This document shows positions 21,986 through 33,416 of a DNA stretch of 64,000 bases, one piece after another (position 1 is the stretch's first letter; every line of letters starts with the position of its first letter). The translations under genes and the position numbers were made by a program. Source of the DNA: Simmondsia chinensis (lineage: Eukaryota > Streptophyta > Magnoliopsida > Caryophyllales > Simmondsiaceae); assembly GCA_018398585.1 (NCBI GenBank), contig JAGTTD010000010.1:2745501-2809500 (forward strand), read 5' to 3'. The notes under the pieces were generated by a model. The model searched no databases. It was given only the letters and a program-made list of their open reading frames with translations, and had not been told where the DNA came from.

Positions 21986-22139
21986 TATTTTGATCAATTG
22001 AATCAAGGAAAATGAAATTAGGGGAAAAAGTTCGGATCTTTATGTACAGGGAAGAACACTGTGGATTAATTGAGTTAGTGTTTGTGAATTTTACATCGAA
22101 TTGGAGGAAAAATTGCCATTGATTATCGTGAAATTGGAG

Positions 22140-22195
22140 GTTTTAGAGAGGAGGATTGGGGTTAGGGAGGGAGGGAGGGAGGGAGGGAGGGGGAG
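22140..22195 (-). promoter_or_regulatory. Pyrimidine tract / G-quadruplex-capable leader of FRS5
   Basis: The plus strand has GGGG, GGG and then six GGGA units ending GGGGG (22158-22193), about 170 bp upstream of the FRS5 ATG. The FRS5 sense strand is therefore CCCT-repeat, typical of plant 5' leaders; the template strand could fold as a G-quadruplex. Confidence 0.5.
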
Positions 22196-22340
22196 GTAGC
22201 CAGAGAGCGGTGGCGACTGGGAGAAGTGCTCTTGTGTTCTTGCTATCTATGTGGTGCCCTTGGGGAATTGATGTTGGCCGTTGGATTTCTGGTGCGAGGG
22301 GGGGTCTCAACCGCTAGATTGATTAGGTAGCATTTTGATG
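22196..22340 (-). promoter_or_regulatory. FRS5 upstream region
   Basis: GC-richer than its surroundings and ends where the AACCG repeat begins. The likely promoter, by position only. Confidence 0.35.
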
Positions 22341-22341
22341 C

Positions 22342-23022
22342 AAAAGTGTTTATAATTCGGTTAATTTTAACCAAAATATTCAAAAATTCATAACCATTAC
22401 TACAACCAAGAAGACTAGTTATCCGATTTTTAATAAATCGATAATTCGGTTCGGTTACGCCGGTTAATCGATAACCGAAAAAATATTACAACAAATTTTT
22501 TATGTTATATGATTTATCTCATTAATGGTTATAAATATCCAAAATATTCATTAAACATGAGAATATTTAACAAATTATGAGACTTATAATCAAATTTAAA
22601 AAATAAAAATGTATAGTATCTCATTTTAACCAACATGTGGGGGAAACAAGTAATGCCGGATTATAGCAAAGTAGTACTTAGTATTTATGATATAACGGTG
22701 AGGTGCGAGTACTCTATGATAAGAGATGAATTGGAAGAAAAATATATAAATTATGGAATAATTCACTTATATGCTAAAAAGTATGCTTTAGGGAATATTA
22801 TAATATTATAAACATATAAAAATATATACATAATTTATATTATTTCAGTAAATTAGTTAACTCAAATGGACAAAATGACTAACTGTTACTATCCCAAAGT
22901 ACCACAACTTTATTTGGTTCGCTTAAGCAAACTGAAAATTCTGTACAAGCTAATTGCATTTTTGAATCGATATTTCGAAAATTCGGTTCGCTATTTTGAT
23001 AACAGATTTCTTTAGCACCCCT
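22342..23022. mobile_element. hAT-like AACCG-rich nonautonomous element (diverged)
   Basis: Left end aaaagtgtttataattcggtt and right end ttcggttcgctattttg ... agcacccctat are diverged inverted termini like those of 33417-34127. ttcggttcggttacgccggt and cgataaccga occur inside. No matching target duplication seen. Confidence 0.45.
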
Positions 23023-23223
23023 ATTTGGCTATAGTGTGGTGTGGTTTAGGAGACCTTAACATCGCCATAACATGATAGAACCACCTTATTATAATGTATT
23101 TTTCATTTCTCCTCTCTCTCTTCATATGTTTTTGCAAAATTCGATTAAAAATATGCGATGTTTTTTATTAACGCATTACTCATATGAGAAGGCGAGAAAT
23201 GAGAGAGGTGAAAATAAATACAA

Positions 23224-23656
23224 GGATAAAATACAGAAAACTCCCCTAACTTGTATTTCAATAATAAAAAACCCCCCTCATTAATAAAACTACTCATTAA
23301 ATCCCCTAACTTTTGAAAATTTTTCACTTTCCCCCCAAATAAATTTTTTTTGACCATTTTGCTCCTCAACAAAAAAAATTATATTTTATCTCGTAATATT
23401 TTTTTTGAAAATTTTAAAAATACTTTTTATCTTCTGAACTTATACAAAAATATAAAATATTTAATTTTTGTCTAATAATATAAAGGCCTTTTCTAAAAAC
23501 AAAATTAAACATTAAGGACAAAATAGTCAAAAATAAGTTGCATTGGGGTTAAGTGATAAATTTTTAAAAGTGAGGGGGTTTTGTGAGTGCTTTTATTTAT
23601 GAGGGAGATTTTTTATTTTTGAAGCAAAAGACAAGGAAGTTTTTTATAATTTATCC
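23224..23656. mobile_element. Mutator-like long-TIR MITE
   Basis: The inverted arms begin GGATAAAATACAGAAAACT on the left and GGATAAATTATAAAAAACT on the right, and remain paired for well over 100 bp (cccctaacttttgaaaatt / aatttttaaaagtgaggggg). Flanks TAAATACAA (23215-23223) and TAAATATAA (23657-23665) are 9-bp duplications with one mismatch, as expected for Mutator-type insertion. Same family as 38651-39827. Confidence 0.75.
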
Positions 23657-23884
23657 TAAATATAAACTATTAATTAATCTAAATTAAGAAAATTTTGATC
23701 ATTAACTCTAATTACAGGGACAAAAGTAATTTCAAAATCTAAACTCTTAATTTGAAGTTGATGTCTATATCCTTTCTTTTCACCTCTCAAATTCTCCTGC
23801 GAGTCATCAATTCCCTTTTCATATATTTAAAAATTTTAAAGCATTTTAAAGTTATATTGATTCTGAAGTAAGCAACATTCACAG

Positions 23885-24032
23885 TGTTTCAAGGGCTCCC
23901 ACCTAAGCAGGGTCCCAGGGGTTCACGCAGCCTTCTCTCTTCAGGATCTGAAGGGAGGCTGTTTTCGAGAACCTCCAACCTAAAGGGTGCAACCCGAGGA
24001 TTTCCCAGAAGATCACCCATATTGGTACTACT
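23885..24032 (-). mobile_element. 5S rRNA-headed SINE, head-truncated copy
   Basis: SINE tail 23885-23984 (caagggctcccacctaagca, cacgcagcct, ggctgttttcgag), then 5S-like gggtgcaacccgaggat to gatcacccatattggtacta. The 5S portion stops near the middle of the gene, lacking the box A half. Confidence 0.75.
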
Positions 24033-24925
24033 AACATGAATCCAGAAAAGAAAAGTATTTAAGTTATATTTTGAACAAGGTCAATGATATTAATTTTACA
24101 AAAAAAGTAAGTTATTAAAATATCTTAACACTAATCGCCTAACTAGTAGTCATAGCCACCACCAAGGCACACCTTGCCAATCACCTTCAGACCCCACTCG
24201 CAATGTCTAAGAGACCTCCTTGCCACTACAAAGCTAGATGGATTCTCTGTCACCTTACTTGACATTGATGCCACCTTTTTGAACCCATTGAACTGTCGGC
24301 TTGCAACCCAAACTGCTGTTGCGAAAATACTTGGCTGAGACAACCTTGACTACGAAAAGTTTTCAGTGATCATGATCTTCCTCGCGAGCTTGCACATATT
24401 TGTTAATTGCTTTGGTCTTCCCAAGCCAAAGGCCATTGCTCAGTTTCGTTGACGAAGTTTACATGTGTTTTTTTAAGAATATCCCTCGAACGTAAAGACA
24501 ATGATTAAATGGGTTATTCGATATGCATACAATGACAAGATGGGGAAATATTTAGGATGTATTATTATGGAAAGACGCTTCGCTAAGCAAGAGTTTCGTG
24601 GAATTTGTAACATAACGTGTTAGAAGTATGCCCCCTAGAAGGCAATGTGATATATAAAGCAGGTTGTCTAGTACTGATTTAGGCCGATCTACAAACCATT
24701 TCTATGTACATTGTGAAGTGCTTCCGAGTCATAGCAACTGTGATCAATGTTATTGCCAAAGTCAACAGAAAATTTTTTCTGCAGGGAGGTTGGTCAAGAG
24801 CTATTTCTCTGATCTTATGTTTTATTTATAAAACTTATAAGTTAGATACCATGAGATTTTACTATTTATTATCTAACTTATTCTAATATTAAAACTAGTA
24901 AATTATATTAGAATAAAGCACGCTT
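24033..24925. other. Unassigned region with a short gene-like fragment
   Basis: A 66-codon minus-strand frame (24143-24343) ends RSLRHCEWGLKVIGKVCLGGGYDY and has coding-like composition, but I do not recognise it and it has no supporting exons. The rest is AT-rich. Confidence 0.25.
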
Positions 24926-25355
24926 ATGCTCATGACCCTACGCGCTCGAGTTTCATTAGGCTCAGGCTTGGCTCGATAAGTTAAAGGAGCCGACTCTTAC
25001 TTCATTCAAGCTCGAAACAAGCCGAACTTTTCAAGCTTTATAGCCCGCACGGGTTAGCTCAGCTCACTTACACCCATACTTGTAACTTTTCAAAAAGAAC
25101 AAAACATAAACGTTTTGCGTAGGGTGTAAACAATCTAAGCCAAGCTCGATTTTAAGCTCGACTCGGCTCGATAAGCCTAATCAGTCAAGCACGAGCCAAG
25201 CTGAGTATCAAACAAACTAAAATCTTATTGAACCGAGTTCAAACAAGGGTTTAAAATGTTCGATAAGAACTCAACTCAAACTCAAGCTCGATAAGGCTTA
25301 TCGAGTTCGAGTTCAAACGAGGAGTGCTGGGCTCGGCTCGTTTACACCCCTGGTG
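24926..25355. mobile_element. GAGCTCGA-rich hAT-type MITE(s)
   Basis: 25127-25351 has inverted ends tagggtgtaaac..aagccaagctcg and gggctcggctcgtttacacccctg. The part before it (24926-25080) looks like half of a second copy ending cttacaccca. They lie directly upstream of the thioredoxin reductase gene. No 8-bp duplication verified. Confidence 0.6.
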
Positions 25356-25551
25356 TCTCTCTCAATGTGGTGTGAACCTCAAGAAAATGAAGCCTACTCC
25401 GGCGGGAACAGTCAAAATCCCAAGTACGAACAGATGCAATTCTTTAGCCTCTCCAATTTGATCTCCCCCATTTGATATTCTATAAGACCCTAGAAATCCC
25501 CCCAAATTGGACATCCAATCGAACCCTAATTCCCATTTTCTACACCTTCAA

Positions 25552-28500
25552 ATGGAGAACTCCAATTCGCACCCACAACAACAACCCGTGACAACCCGCG
25601 TCTGCATCATCGGAAGCGGCCCCGCCGCGCACACCGCCGCCATCTACGCCGCGCGTGCGGAGCTGAAACCTATTCTCTTTGAAGGATGGATGGCCAACGA
25701 CATCGCCCCCGGCGGGCAGCTAACCACCACCACCGACGTCGAGAACTTCCCTGGGTTCCCTGATGGAATCCTTGGGCTTGATCTCATGGAGCACTGCCGC
25801 AAGCAATCTGTCCGTTTCGGAACTCAAATTCTCACCGAAACCGTCACGAAGGTACATCTGAAGTCGAGACCTTTTAAAATTGAGTCTGATTCTACGTCTG
25901 TGCTTGCGGATTCGGTTATTATTGCTACCGGCGCGGTTGCGAAGCGGCTGCGGTTTCCGGGTGCGGATGAGTTTTGGAACCGCGGGATATCGGCGTGCGC
26001 GGTGTGTGATGGGGCGGCGCCGATATTTAGGAATAAGCCGCTGGTGGTGATTGGTGGTGGTGATTCGGCGATGGAGGAGGCGAATTTTTTGACTAAGTAC
26101 GGGTCTAGGGTTTATATAATTCATCGGAGGGGTGAGTTTAGGGCTTCGAAGATAATGCAGGCGAGGGCGATGGGGAATCCGAAGATTGAGGTGGTCTGGA
26201 ATTCAGTGGTGGAGGAGGCGTATGGAGAGGGGAATTTGAAGGGGGTGAGGATTAAGGATTTGGTGAGTGGGGGTGTGAGGGAATTGGAGGTGTCTGGGTT
26301 GTTCTTTGCAATTGGGCACGAGCCTGCGACGGCGTTTTTGGAGGGGCAGTTGAAGGTGGATGGTGATGGGTATGTTGTGACTGAGCTGGGGACGACAAAG
26401 ACGAGTGTGAAGGGGGTTTTTGCAGCTGGGGATGTGCAGGATAAGAAATACCGCCAGGCCATTACTGCTGCTGGATCAGGTTAGTTTCTTCTGGTCAAAA
26501 ATTTCGTATGTGTGTATAGTTAAATTGTTACATGTTAGAGTTGTGTGATAGAGAATATTTGACTGAGGGATACATTGCATACTGAAGCCTTTTCTGCTGT
26601 TCTGTTGTCTAAAAAAGGAAATATTTTAAAGAGAAATAATGTACGAAGATCTAAGCTTTCTAGCTTGTCAATTCACTAATGCAATGAGAATGCTTACATT
26701 GAAGCAATAAAGAATGATTGGTCCTCCCGTTAGAGTATTGAGGATCCTTTTGGAGATAACCAGGAAAGGAGACGGGAGATTCGTGTAGCAGGCCATGCAC
26801 AGTGGAACTTAAGAATCTATTCATCACAATGATGGTGAATGAGAACTGCTTTAGGCGTTGCTACTAGTGAATGACACATGAAATGGTGATGGATGTGCAA
26901 TTTCTTAAAACAATGAACTCTTAAGTGAGTTCATCGTCGGAGTTAGCAGTGCATTTGTTTAGTGCTTGGTGATGGACTAGTGCTTCAATCCTAGATCATT
27001 TTCATGCAAAGACCTTTTATGTGCTACAATTTTTCGTAAAGAAAAATAATATTTGGTTTATAGATAATTTGTACAGTAGTGATGAGTTTCAGTACTGATG
27101 AGTAAACAATCATATTACTCCAGACCGCGTGGTGATGACTGAGCTAACATGTTAAGTTGCTGATTCGATGAAAGATTTTCTAATGCATAATTAACTTCAA
27201 GAGTCAAGAAGTTGTTTAATGTTCCTATTCATATTCTTTAAGTAGATAGAATCCTGTTTAGCCTGTTATTAATATTTCATTGGGTTTACATATATTTTCA
27301 CCTTTATACATTTTTTCACCTTTAAAATATATGTTATTTCATGTTTCAGCTTATAAATGGATTATGTGAAGACATATGTTGCAAGTTCTTTAATTTTTGT
27401 AGTACTATATGCTATTATCTAAGGCAGTATTGCTTTTAGTTGGAGTCTTAGCCTCCTCTTTCTCAATGGAAATGCTGTCATGTGAAGAGATGCGGCTTTC
27501 GATTGAATTGTTACTTGTCAATTAGGGTCTGTTAAGAAAGCTATATTAGATGGTGATTTAGGAGTGAAAGTTGTTCCATTTGATGAAACCCCTCTCAGGA
27601 AAGTGGCCAAGGAAGATTCTTGTTTTGAAGGACAACTATGGGGGTGTTCTTGCAAAACATTGGTGGACAAGTATTCGAGTACTATCAACTTTGTATATGG
27701 GGAAACGTTAGTGAGTCTATAGTGGCCTATTGCTAAGAGATGGGAATGGGATGATTTTGCCTCGTTTGTTGTGTTTGATGGTAGGAATGGTCGAGTTTTG
27801 GGCATCATGCGGCGAAAAGGGTTTTTGTACAACGACAACCTAGTGCCTCAAAGAGGCTTTCGCCGAGGCAGGGTCTGGGGAGGGTAAAATATACGCAGCC
27901 TTACTTTTACAGGTTGCTACCATGTAGAGAGGTTGTTTCTAAATTCAATTCTCTTGCTATGTTTTTGGAGGATGCCCCTAGGTACTTTGAGATCTTCTAA
28001 ATTTTTCTTTGCTATGCTTTGTTTGCTCCATTATGGTTGGCCAAAAAGGTTAAGTTAAACAGTAACCACTGGTTTGTATACATTTCTTCTCATCTGTTCT
28101 GCCAATGTGAAGTTATTTTTCTTTAAAAGTGATTTGGAGACGATTTCCTATAAGTTTTTCTTTTTCTTTTTTTTTTTTTTTTAAATTTTGGACAATGGTA
28201 AGGAAGCTACAGACGTCAATAGGGTAGGGACACCAAGTATCAAGGGGATGGAGGGCTCAGTGCCTCTAGCTAGGGGATGCGTAGTCTAACCACTACTCCA
28301 ACTTTGACAATTAATTTTCAGTTAGTTGCCTTTGAGGCTTAGGATGACTTTGAAGTCTGCTTCCAACTATGCACAACTTACAAAAAACAGGAAACGTTTT
28401 CATGTACTAAATGGTTCCGATCTAAGTCGGTGGAACTTGTCAGTTATCTCTTTTTGATGGCATTTTGATGCAGCACGGAAGAAGTTTACTGATTATGAAA

Positions 28501-28722
28501 GATTCAATGTTTTATTAGATTTTGATAGATTAATTGGTGGGATAATTTAGTTCTTTTCTTTATATTAGTTGGTGTCCCTATTTAGGGAATGTTGTAACCT
28601 CCTCACTAGTCCGATAATACATTCTGACGATCTGGGATACTTGGAATGCAGGGTGTATGGCGGCCTTGGACACAGAGCATTACCTGCAGGAGATTGGATT
28701 CCCAGAGGGTAAGAGTGACTGA
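25552..28722 (+). CDS. NTR: NADPH-dependent thioredoxin reductase (NTRA/NTRB type), two exons
   Basis: A flavoprotein that reduces thioredoxin h/o with NADPH in cytosol or mitochondria. Exon 1 spans 25552-26479 and exon 2 spans 28652-28722, joined in phase 1 (GGATCAG|gttagt ... aatgcag|GGTGTATGG), giving 332 aa and the expected ending [20 protein letters not shown]. Motifs: FAD-binding [21 protein letters not shown] near the N-terminus, redox centre CAVCDG, NADPH-binding [16 protein letters not shown] with HRR, and [17 protein letters not shown]. Upstream of the ATG at 25552 the frame has no other ATG before a stop at 25483-25485, so a long mitochondrial presequence is not encoded in this exon. 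The 2.17-kb intron carries SINE insertions. The sense strand of exon 1 changes from C-rich to G-rich along its length. Confidence 0.96.
27835..27950 (-). mobile_element. Angio/Au-type SINE tail in NTR intron
   Basis: agtgcctcaaagaggctttc, agggtctggggagggtaaaa, tacgcagcctta and agaggttgtttct in the usual order, antisense to NTR. Head not visible. Confidence 0.7.
28140..28312 (-). mobile_element. tRNA-headed SINE in NTR intron
   Basis: The minus strand starts ttggagtagtggttagacta (box-A-like), then cactgagccctccatcccct, and ends in an A-run (the T-run at 28163-28184 on the plus strand). Confidence 0.5.
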
Positions 28723-29109
28723 CTATCTTTCGGTTCTTCTGATAATCAAGTATCACCCAGACTCAAAACGATTTCCAGGTTGTGAAAACAATTTATTGCT
28801 CTCTGATCTTTACTGATATTCGGTTGCATGATTATTTGTCTCATTGCAGAATTTATCAATGATCTTAGTTGTATCAGACACATTTTATGTTATTGTAGCA
28901 TTTGAGTATCAGCTATGTTTTGGAAATCTTGTTCTCTGCCATAAGAGATATATCTTTGATTCTCCTGTAGAACTGCTCTTGCAGGGGGCTTTGTAAGGAC
29001 TACATGCGTAAGTTTGCTAACGAAATTTTGCGTCGAGCTTATGTTAAAGATGAGATTGGCGTATGAATATGGTAGACTACTTTATCTGAATGCAATTGGT
29101 TTTGATATG
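28723..29109 (+). other. NTR 3' flank
   Basis: Should contain the NTR 3' UTR. No coding features. The left SINE target duplication is at its end. Confidence 0.35.
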
Positions 29110-29278
29110 GAGTCGTAACTATAAACTATCAGGTTGGAGGTTCTCGGAAATAGTCTCTCGTTAGGGTTTCACCCTGATGGGGTAAGGCTGCGTACATCCT
29201 ACCCTTCCCAAACCTTGCGCAAGTGGGAGCCCTTGAGGCACTGGGATTGCATGGTGGTGGTGGTGGTGGTGGTGTTGT
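29110..29278 (+). mobile_element. Angio/Au-type SINE
   Basis: ggttggaggttctcggaaat, aaggctgcgtacatcctacc, gagcccttgaggcactggg and a (GGT)n-TGTTG tail. Flanked by 16-bp duplications with one mismatch: AATTGGTTTTGATATG (29094-29109) and AATTGGCTTTGATATG (29279-29294). Confidence 0.85.
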
Positions 29279-29294
29279 AATTGGCTTTGATATG

Positions 29295-29475
29295 AAATCT
29301 CATTTGGACTTCTATATTGTTACTATATGTGGTATTACAATGATGAGAAATCGTAGGGTCCGTTGTCGTAGACGTGTCGAATTCGATTTTATCTTAAAAC
29401 ATGAACTATCATTGCAATTGTGTTAATTATGGCAATTTGCTATTGAATATTGTTGCTGCTTTATTGTTGCTTACA
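29295..29475. other. Unassigned spacer between SINEs
   Basis: No feature recognised. Confidence 0.3.
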
Positions 29476-29655
29476 TGATGGCTATTACTTTATTTGATTT
29501 TGTAAATATTGTTTCATTTTTCTTTCTTTAGGTTGGGGATCCTTCGAAAACAACCTCTCTACCGTGTAGTATCGTGTAGGGATAAGACTGCGCACATTTT
29601 ATCTTCCCTAGACCTATTTCAAGAGTCTCTTTAAGGCACTAGGTCATTAATGGTT
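29476..29655 (+). mobile_element. Angio-type SINE or RTE LINE 3' end, diverged
   Basis: tttgattttgtaaatattg then ggttggggatccttcgaaaa, gataagactgcgcacatttt and tctttaaggcactagg. The AT-rich leading part matches the SINE at 5348-5509 (ttggattttgtaaatattat). Confidence 0.65.
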
Positions 29656-30190
29656 TTTGAGCATTTAGTAAATGATGTTGAATTTGAGTAAAAAATTGAG
29701 TTGGGCATGTTTTGGAAGTTCTTATCAAAAACACTCAAAAAAGAGGGAGATCTCCTAGGTTCTCGACTTTGTAGGCGAGTTGTTTACTCCGTTAGTCTTT
29801 CATATTTGTAATTTTGTGCAAACCTAAACCTTTTTTCGGTGGTCTACTTATTTGAGATGCTAAAAGGGAAGTTAGTTTCCATCAAAGGAATTGAAACATT
29901 TTTCTCAGGAAAATCTTTTTCGTCACAAAATAAAGTCAAATAAGGGAAAGGAGGAAAATCGGTTCCTAGAATCAAAATTTTCCTACGTCAACGAGGCGTT
30001 AATTATAAATAAAATATAAAGTTTTAAAAAAAAAGAGATGACATACTTAAATGCTAGATTGAAGTGAGCCCTCTCACTTTCAGGCCCAATGTGCCCTCTC
30101 AAAGGTGTTCAATGACCCAGAATCTTTAACATTTATGTTGTTGATAATCATTGAAAAACATAATGACAAAGTTAATCCGATATTTGTAAT
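29656..30190. other. Unassigned intergenic DNA
   Basis: No supportable gene or repeat boundary. Confidence 0.3.
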
Positions 30191-30194
30191 CGGA

Positions 30195-30310
30195 CTTGTC
30201 GGTCTCCGGTTGGTCTCAATAGTTGGACTGATAGTTGACCAGTCCCAAGACGTGAGTTCGGATCTGGTATTCCCTAATCCTTACCGATGTTAAAAAACAA
30301 AAAAAAAATT
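30195..30310 (+). mobile_element. tRNA-headed SINE
   Basis: ggttggtctcaatagttgga (box-A-like), then acgtgagttcggatctgg (box-B-like), accgatgtt and an A-run. A second copy of the same family is at 48186-48295 (tgtctcaatagttgagatga, cgagttcgaattta). Confidence 0.6.
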
Positions 30311-30339
30311 GTAATTGGATTGTTTTGAAAACATTCCCA

Positions 30340-30450
30340 ACAGTCTTGTATTCCATTGGTTGGGGAGGCTTTACGCCATCTCGGGGTCCCAGGTTCGAGT
30401 TATCTTCCCCTAACCCTTTGTAAAGACTTTACCAGTTTAAAAGTTTGTCT
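30340..30450 (+). mobile_element. tRNA-headed SINE fragment
   Basis: ttggttggggaggctttac followed by tcccaggttcgagttatctt (box B) and cccctaaccc. Tail not resolved. Confidence 0.4.
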
Positions 30451-31485
30451 TAAAATATTTTACTTCATTTAGGTTTGATGCTGTATGCTCGTACGGCGTG
30501 AGAATCCTTCTTGTGGTAAGTCGGTTTTTCAAGTGGAGGTTAGATCCAATATCTTATGAAAATGTATCACAGTAGGTTGGAGATTTTAAGCTTCGATTGT
30601 TAGTAAGTTTATTTGATATTTACTGTTTTCTTGGACTCCTAATTTTCCCAAGGAAAACGATACCCTCTTTCTTGGATGTATCATCGGCGATATTGGATGA
30701 TGAGAGTGTGGACTAACAATTAATGTCCCCGAATCTCCCTCATGCTCCGGTACCTTTTTCAATAATTGGTATAACCCCCCAAAAAAACGCACTAGAGTGC
30801 AAGGGGGAGCAAATAGAAAAACATATCAAAACGGATATAAGTTATCCTAGTGATATGAATCCAACAAGATAAATTCCTAGAAATTACTTTCAAGTCGATA
30901 ATCTAGCGGTACCTAAGTCACTAAGAAACAAGATAAATTCCCGTGGCAAACTAGGAATATTATATTGGCTCGTCTAAAGTATATGTAACTATTGTACTGA
31001 AGTTATAATTGATCACGTGTTCTAAGAAGGGAATGAGGTTCCAGATTGGGTGGCAATATCAGGTCATTTCTTCCAAGGTAAAGGAGTTTTTCAAGTAATT
31101 TATCAAGAAATTTAAACATGATTTTGAACTGTTTATTGACGTGATGCCTAATGTTGTCCTTGTCCAATTAAAAGATTATGTTGGTCTCTCTTTTTCTTTT
31201 TTTTTTTTTTTTTCCAACTCTCGTATAAGATTTGTTAAGTATTCATATGTAATATTCTCGATAAGGCAAGAGTACTTTATTCCAGGGCAAACCTTAAAGT
31301 GTTAGGGTCGTAAGCTGATATTTAAAATGGAACGTTGCATACATATTAACATTTTCTTTAGCAATATAAATACTGATAAGAAAACTAAAAATAATAACTA
31401 TATTATAGTTATTACTATTTGATGCATCTAAAATCATTCTAAGAATATTAACATAAAATTTTTTAAGCCAAATTCATGCTCTGTT
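30451..31485. other. Unassigned intergenic DNA
   Basis: AT-rich with a poly-T run at 31193-31214. Nothing recognised. Confidence 0.3.
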
Positions 31486-31489
31486 TCAA

Positions 31490-31935
31490 TACCACTCACC
31501 GTCGTGGCTTACCATTACTATAATCTACCTTTCGACCACGACAGCACCGTCTACCACCGATGCTACTCCTTCTTTTCGCTAGTATGACTTACTACCACCG
31601 ATTATAATTTTCACTCTACCTTTAGAATTCGTTACGTCCCACCACTACGGCCATCCTCCTACCACTACTACTCACTAATACATGAGCACAGTCCACTAAT
31701 ATCCATCACTGATCACTATGACTTGCTTCTAATCAGCACCACAATTTGCGCACCACACAGTAAGACTCGGTTACTTCTTGCCACCACGATCCACACTATT
31801 AGACGTAATGCAGTCAACCATCTGACTACCATGGCTTGGCCTACAACAACTACCCACTATTAATGGTTGTGTCTATCCACCATCATGGCTTGGCATCATC
31901 ATGACCAGCACACACAGCCATAGTCTACCACCTCC
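31490..31935. repeat. Degenerate ACC/CCATCATGGCTTGGC minisatellite-like tract
   Basis: About 440 bp in which the plus strand is strongly rich in A, C and T and poor in G. Words accactac, ccaccatcatggcttggc and ctaccatggcttggc recur irregularly. No open frame of note. Confidence 0.55.
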
Positions 31936-32640
31936 CACCCAGTATTGTTAATTAGTTTATTTCATTAAATCATTTTTCTTGAAGAGATACCATATCTTAA
32001 AGATTTGGATCTTACCGAAACAAACAAATTGAAAATTGATGAATCAAATACACCCTTATTGGAGAATTCAATCAGAAGCTGCGGTCAGATTGAGAAGGCG
32101 TACCCCCTTGCTGTCAGATTGATCAATTTTATTTCTTCAGCTCTTATTTCAATTGGAGAATATCTCCGATATATTTTGAAATTAATTATAAAAAAAGGGT
32201 TGCGTCTCATTTCCTTCAAATTTTTTTTTCTTTTTAAGTAGTATTATGATTTATATTAACTCGAATCTCTAACTATTGTAAACCAAAAAAAAAAAAAAAA
32301 AAAGATGAAATAGTCATCCTTGCTATAGACTCCAAGAGCTTATCCCTCAAGCCATCTGTTTGCAGCTTAAAACTAGGGCCGAAAAATGTGTAGTGTCGTG
32401 TCATATTCATATTTCTGTTATAAAAGGAGTTTCAAAACGGGTTGACCCGAAATAGACCATTTACTAAATGGGTTAGTAACCGTCAGTTGTCACATAACTT
32501 AACTGATAAGAGTAATCCACAGGTTACCCATTTTATTTTATGGACGAGTTTTTTGTTACATGTTAGTTCACTAACGTAGAAACATAACAATAATATATCC
32601 TTATGATTGACATGAGGAATAAATACATTATATATATATA
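31936..32640. other. Unassigned intergenic DNA
   Basis: A short frame at 32005-32241 is unrecognised. Poly-A at 32286-32304. A (TA)n and (ACA)n run ends it. Confidence 0.3.
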
Positions 32641-32850
32641 CACAACAACAACAACAACAACAAGTCCACTGCCACCAAGGGTTCCCGCCAAGAGCAGGGT
32701 CTGGGGAGGGTAGATGTACGCAGCCTTCCCGCTTCAGGGGGCTACCCTGAAGAGAGGCTGTTTCCTTGGACCCCCAGCCGAAGATAATGGTCTTGCATCC
32801 ATCAGCCAAAGACCTAACAACATCAGAAAGCATAAGTATGGCCCACACCA
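32641..32850 (-). mobile_element. Angio/Au-type SINE with (TTG)n tail
   Basis: Plus strand: (ACA)n at 32641-32662, then ggttcccgccaagagcaggg, agggtagatgtacgcagcct and agagaggctgtttcc, then a longer head (aagataatggtcttgcatcc). A complete-looking minus-strand copy. Confidence 0.8.
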
Positions 32851-33055
32851 AAAAAAAAAAAAAAGATGAAAAAAGGAAAGAGACGAGAGAGAGGATGAGA
32901 AAGGGATAGAAAGATAGAAAGAGATAGACAGTTAGAGATGAAGACTACCCTACTCTAACCGGGTCATCTAATACCCCTATGCTATATATATATATATTAT
33001 TTAACCTGCCAATCTAATCTAACCTGATCGACTCAAAAACTCAATAGAGACTTAT

Positions 33056-33340
33056 GGCTCGTTTGACCAAACTTCATTTTTTTAAAACACGCTTTTTCTG
33101 GATTTATGGGTGTTTGACTTGGAAAGAAAAGTATTTTAAATACAAGTTAAAGTTGTTTCTCTACTTGAAAATAGAAGTATTAAAATAACGTTTCTCATTT
33201 AAAACAAAAATAAAAGTAGAAACTACTATATTTTCAAACAAAAATACCTCTATTAAAAGTATTTTTGAAAGTAGTTTTGGAAGAAAATGCTTTTATAGAA
33301 ATATTTTTTTTTAATTACTTAACCAAACAAGCCCTTACTG
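33056..33340. mobile_element. MITE with GGCTCGTTTG / CAAACAAGCCC ends
   Basis: Inverted termini ggctcgtttgaccaaact and ttaaccaaacaagccctta bracket an AT-rich interior with paired aaaatacttt/aaagtatttt words. Target duplication not convincing. Confidence 0.55.
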
Positions 33341-33416
33341 TTTCATGTCATATTAGATTTCACCATTGAAAGTTAAATCTAGAGAAGACAAATGGGCAGA
33401 TAAAATCCGTTACAGG

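Noticed and set aside
21986..22006. FRS5 start at 22006
   Set aside because: The codon there is TTG. The first ATG in frame is at 21985, which also matches the family's N-terminus. Likewise 25507 (NTR), 8522 (mTERF) and 60055 (copia) are TTG; the ATGs are at 25552, 8540 and 60073.
24143..24343. Possible small gene or pseudogene, minus strand
   Set aside because: The ending EWGLKVIGKVCLGGGYDY looks coding-like, but I could not recognise a family and no flanking exon was found.
27518..27838. Extra exon of NTR or an antisense gene inside its intron
   Set aside because: The 106-codon minus frame has no recognisable content, and NTR is complete with two exons joined in phase.
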